Assembly: GCF_025143365.1 (NCBI RefSeq)
Contig: NZ_JALXPE010000057.1
Span: forward strand, 1 to 25,000
Length of the DNA stretch: 25,000 bases
Direction of reading: 5' to 3'
Source: Microbacterium sp. p3-SID336
Lineage (GTDB): Bacteria; Actinomycetota; Actinomycetes; Actinomycetales; Microbacteriaceae
Numbering within the stretch: the stretch's first letter is position 1; every line of letters begins with the position of its first letter. The notes under the pieces were generated by a model, which made no database searches, had not been told where the DNA came from, and was given only the letters and a program-made list of their open reading frames with translations. The translations under genes were made by a program, and so were the position numbers. This document shows, piece after piece, positions 23,760 through 25,000 of this stretch.

Positions 23760-23844
23760 TGGTGGCGAGTGAGGGATTCGAACCCCCGAAGTCGAAGACG
23801 GCTGATTTACAGTCAGATCCCTTTGGCCACTTGGGTAACTCGCC
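23760..23844 (-). tRNA. tRNA-Tyr (GTA) with encoded CCA
   Basis: The minus strand gives acceptor stem GGCGAGT/ACTCGCC, anticodon stem CTGA/TCAG with loop CTGTAAA (anticodon GTA), a long variable arm as expected for bacterial tRNA-Tyr, and T arm GGGGG-TTCGAAT-CCCTC. The discriminator A is at 23763 and CCA follows at 23762-23760, unlike the other two tRNA genes in this window. The 3' end faces the accessory region. Confidence 0.93.
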
Positions 23845-23930
23845 AGAGCGCACCCGTCCGACTTCAACAGCCAACCGGGGGCACGAAGATCAATCATACC
23901 TGTCCGATGCGGACGCAGGAAATCGAGGCC

Positions 23931-24860
23931 TCAGCTGCCGAACACGCCGCGGTCGGCCTGCGCGAGCGACTCCGGGGTGCGCAGCAGCCCGCCCTCGGCA
24001 CGGCAGGTGGCGGCGGCCACATCCATCGCGCGTTTCAGCAGTGCCGCCCACTCCTCCGCCGTCTCCGGGGCGCCGCCCACCAGTCCGGCGGCGACGGCGG
24101 CCAGGGTGGCGTCCCCCGCCCCCACCGTATCGACGACGCGACCGGGCAGCGACGAGATGGGGGCGGACACCGCTCCGGCATCCGTCTCGAGCACGGCGCC
24201 GTCCGCCCCGGCCGTCGCGAGCACCGCCGTGACTCCGAGGCTCCGCAGCCGCGTCCGCAACGCGTCGAGATCGCCGTCGTAGAGCACGTCTGCATCGTCG
24301 GCGCCGACCTTCACCAGCTCGGCCCGCGCCGCGATCCGCTCGAAGCCGCGGACGAACTCCTCCCGGTCGCTCAGCATGCCCGTCCGCGGATTCGGATCGA
24401 TCGCCAGCCGTGCACCCTCCACCGCGGTGGCCAGGGCCTCGACCTCGGCCGGCGCATCGAAGGGGAAGCAGCTCACGGCGACGATGGTCGCTTCCGCGAT
24501 GGCCGCGTTCGCATCATCCGCATACCGGATCGTGCGCTCCTGGGCCGCGCGGTTGAACACATAGCTCGGCTCGCCGTTCGCCGACCGACTCACGACGGCG
24601 CGCGACGATCCGTGCGGCGCCGCGGTCGCGATCAGCCGCACGCCGTGGTCTGCCAGGTACTCGCGGATGTGCGCGCCGGCGACATCGTCCCCGACCATCG
24701 CGATGAGCGTCGTGGGGGCGCCGAGCCGGCGCAGACCCACGGCCACGTTCAGGGCTGCCCCGCCGACGAACTCACGGACGCCCGTCTCATCACGGATCTC
24801 GTCGATCAGGGCGTCTCCGATGACCACGGCCGCGCCGCCGGGGGAAGTCTCGATGCTCAC
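23931..24860 (-). CDS. PfkB family carbohydrate kinase, 309 aa
   Basis: An intact ribokinase-family sugar kinase. The N-terminal glycine motif GGAALNVAVGLRRLG is at residues 33-47, the middle has AIDPNPRTGML at about 153-163, and the catalytic signature VDTVGAGDATLAA is at 243-255 with D250 as the expected base. The length is normal. The family transfers phosphate from ATP to sugars such as fructose, ribose or 2-keto-3-deoxygluconate; NPRTGML resembles fructokinases, but the substrate is uncertain. The start is GTG at 24860. It lies upstream of tRNA-Tyr on the same strand, 86 bases away, and belongs to the ordinary chromosome by its high GC. Confidence 0.92.
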   Translation of the reverse strand: MSIETSPGGAAVVIGDALIDEIRDETGVREFVGGAALNVAVGLRRLGAPTTLIAMVGDDVAGAHIREYLADHGVRLIATAAPHGSSRAVVSRSANGEPSYVFNRAAQERTIRYADDANAAIAEATIVAVSCFPFDAPAEVEALATAVEGARLAIDPNPRTGMLSDREEFVRGFERIAARAELVKVGADDADVLYDGDLDALRTRLRSLGVTAVLATAGADGAVLETDAGAVSAPISSLPGRVVDTVGAGDATLAAVAAGLVGGAPETAEEWAALLKRAMDVAAATCRAEGGLLRTPESLAQADRGVFGS

Positions 24861-24906
24861 CCGCCGACCCTACCGCGCCTGCCTCCGCCGCAGCCTCTTC
24901 GGCCCT

Positions 24907-24992
24907 GTGCACAACTCAAGAGAGTCGGCTCGACACGCCGGCGGCCCGTCCCCCGAGACACGGTATCGCTCTGGAACTCCTGAGTTGTGCAC
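24907..24992. repeat. 12-bp inverted repeat GTGCACAACTCA
   Basis: GTGCACAACTCA at 24907-24918 and its perfect complement TGAGTTGTGCAC at 24981-24992 are separated by 62 bases that hold no gene. Each arm contains the palindrome GTGCAC. The element lies just upstream of the PfkB gene and has the look of a repeated intergenic palindrome or a miniature mobile element with short terminal repeats. Only this copy is visible here. Confidence 0.65.
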
Positions 24993-25000
24993 GCGCCGGG

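Noticed and set aside
23699..23762. Duplicated attachment site from integration at tRNA-Tyr
   Set aside because: I found no second copy of the tRNA 3' end at the left edge or elsewhere. A short near-repeat GATACGC(A/G)AAC occurs twice here but is too short to call.
23646..24983. Plus-strand open frame of about 445 codons
   Set aside because: It passes through the terminator and tRNA-Tyr and is antisense to the intact PfkB kinase gene.

Overview
The window is high-GC DNA that fits an actinobacterium, most likely a member of Microbacteriaceae such as Microbacterium. The signs are frequent GTG and TTG starts, G/C at third codon positions, two of three tRNA genes without an encoded CCA, and genes typical of that group: an FBP-type zinc-finger protein, a secreted M23 peptidase with a disordered N-terminus, and a crotonase with a PaaG-like active site. 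The genus is an inference.

Three parts can be told apart. (1) Positions 1 to about 6400 look like ordinary chromosome: a small hypothetical gene, tRNA-Met and tRNA-Thr, an M23 peptidase gene with a possible MtrA-type box, a translationally coupled pair (six-helix membrane protein with a Pro-rich repeat tail, then an inositol-monophosphatase family enzyme), a crotonase, an FBP-domain protein and a VOC protein. (2) About 6400 to 23650 is an accessory region of visibly lower GC, made mostly of uncharacterised genes. It holds a PD-(D/E)XK nuclease-like protein, a double winged-helix protein facing a 43-residue peptide gene across nested inverted repeats, a HEPN-like protein, a P-loop ATPase, an HTH/ImmA-IrrE metallopeptidase coupled to an unknown partner (toxin-antitoxin-like), a membrane protein overlapping a 49-residue peptide gene, an orphan 434-residue protein, a truncated and frameshifted PfkB sugar-kinase remnant, a DUF4238 protein, and a roughly 1,026-residue Mrr-like nuclease fused to a long helical-repeat scaffold. 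It ends with a gene that appears to be split by a frameshift. (3) From about 23660 the chromosome resumes with a strong terminator, tRNA-Tyr and an intact PfkB kinase gene.

The accessory region reads like a defence or mobile-element island next to the 3' end of tRNA-Tyr, but no integrase, transposase or duplicated attachment site is visible. The best candidates for an undescribed system are the divergent pair of DUF4238 gene and Mrr-helical-repeat gene (17891-22314), the HEPN/ATPase/ImmA-IrrE cluster (10909-14902), and the peptide gene with nested inverted repeats and winged-helix partner (9328-10673). All functions here are read from sequence alone; no searches were run.
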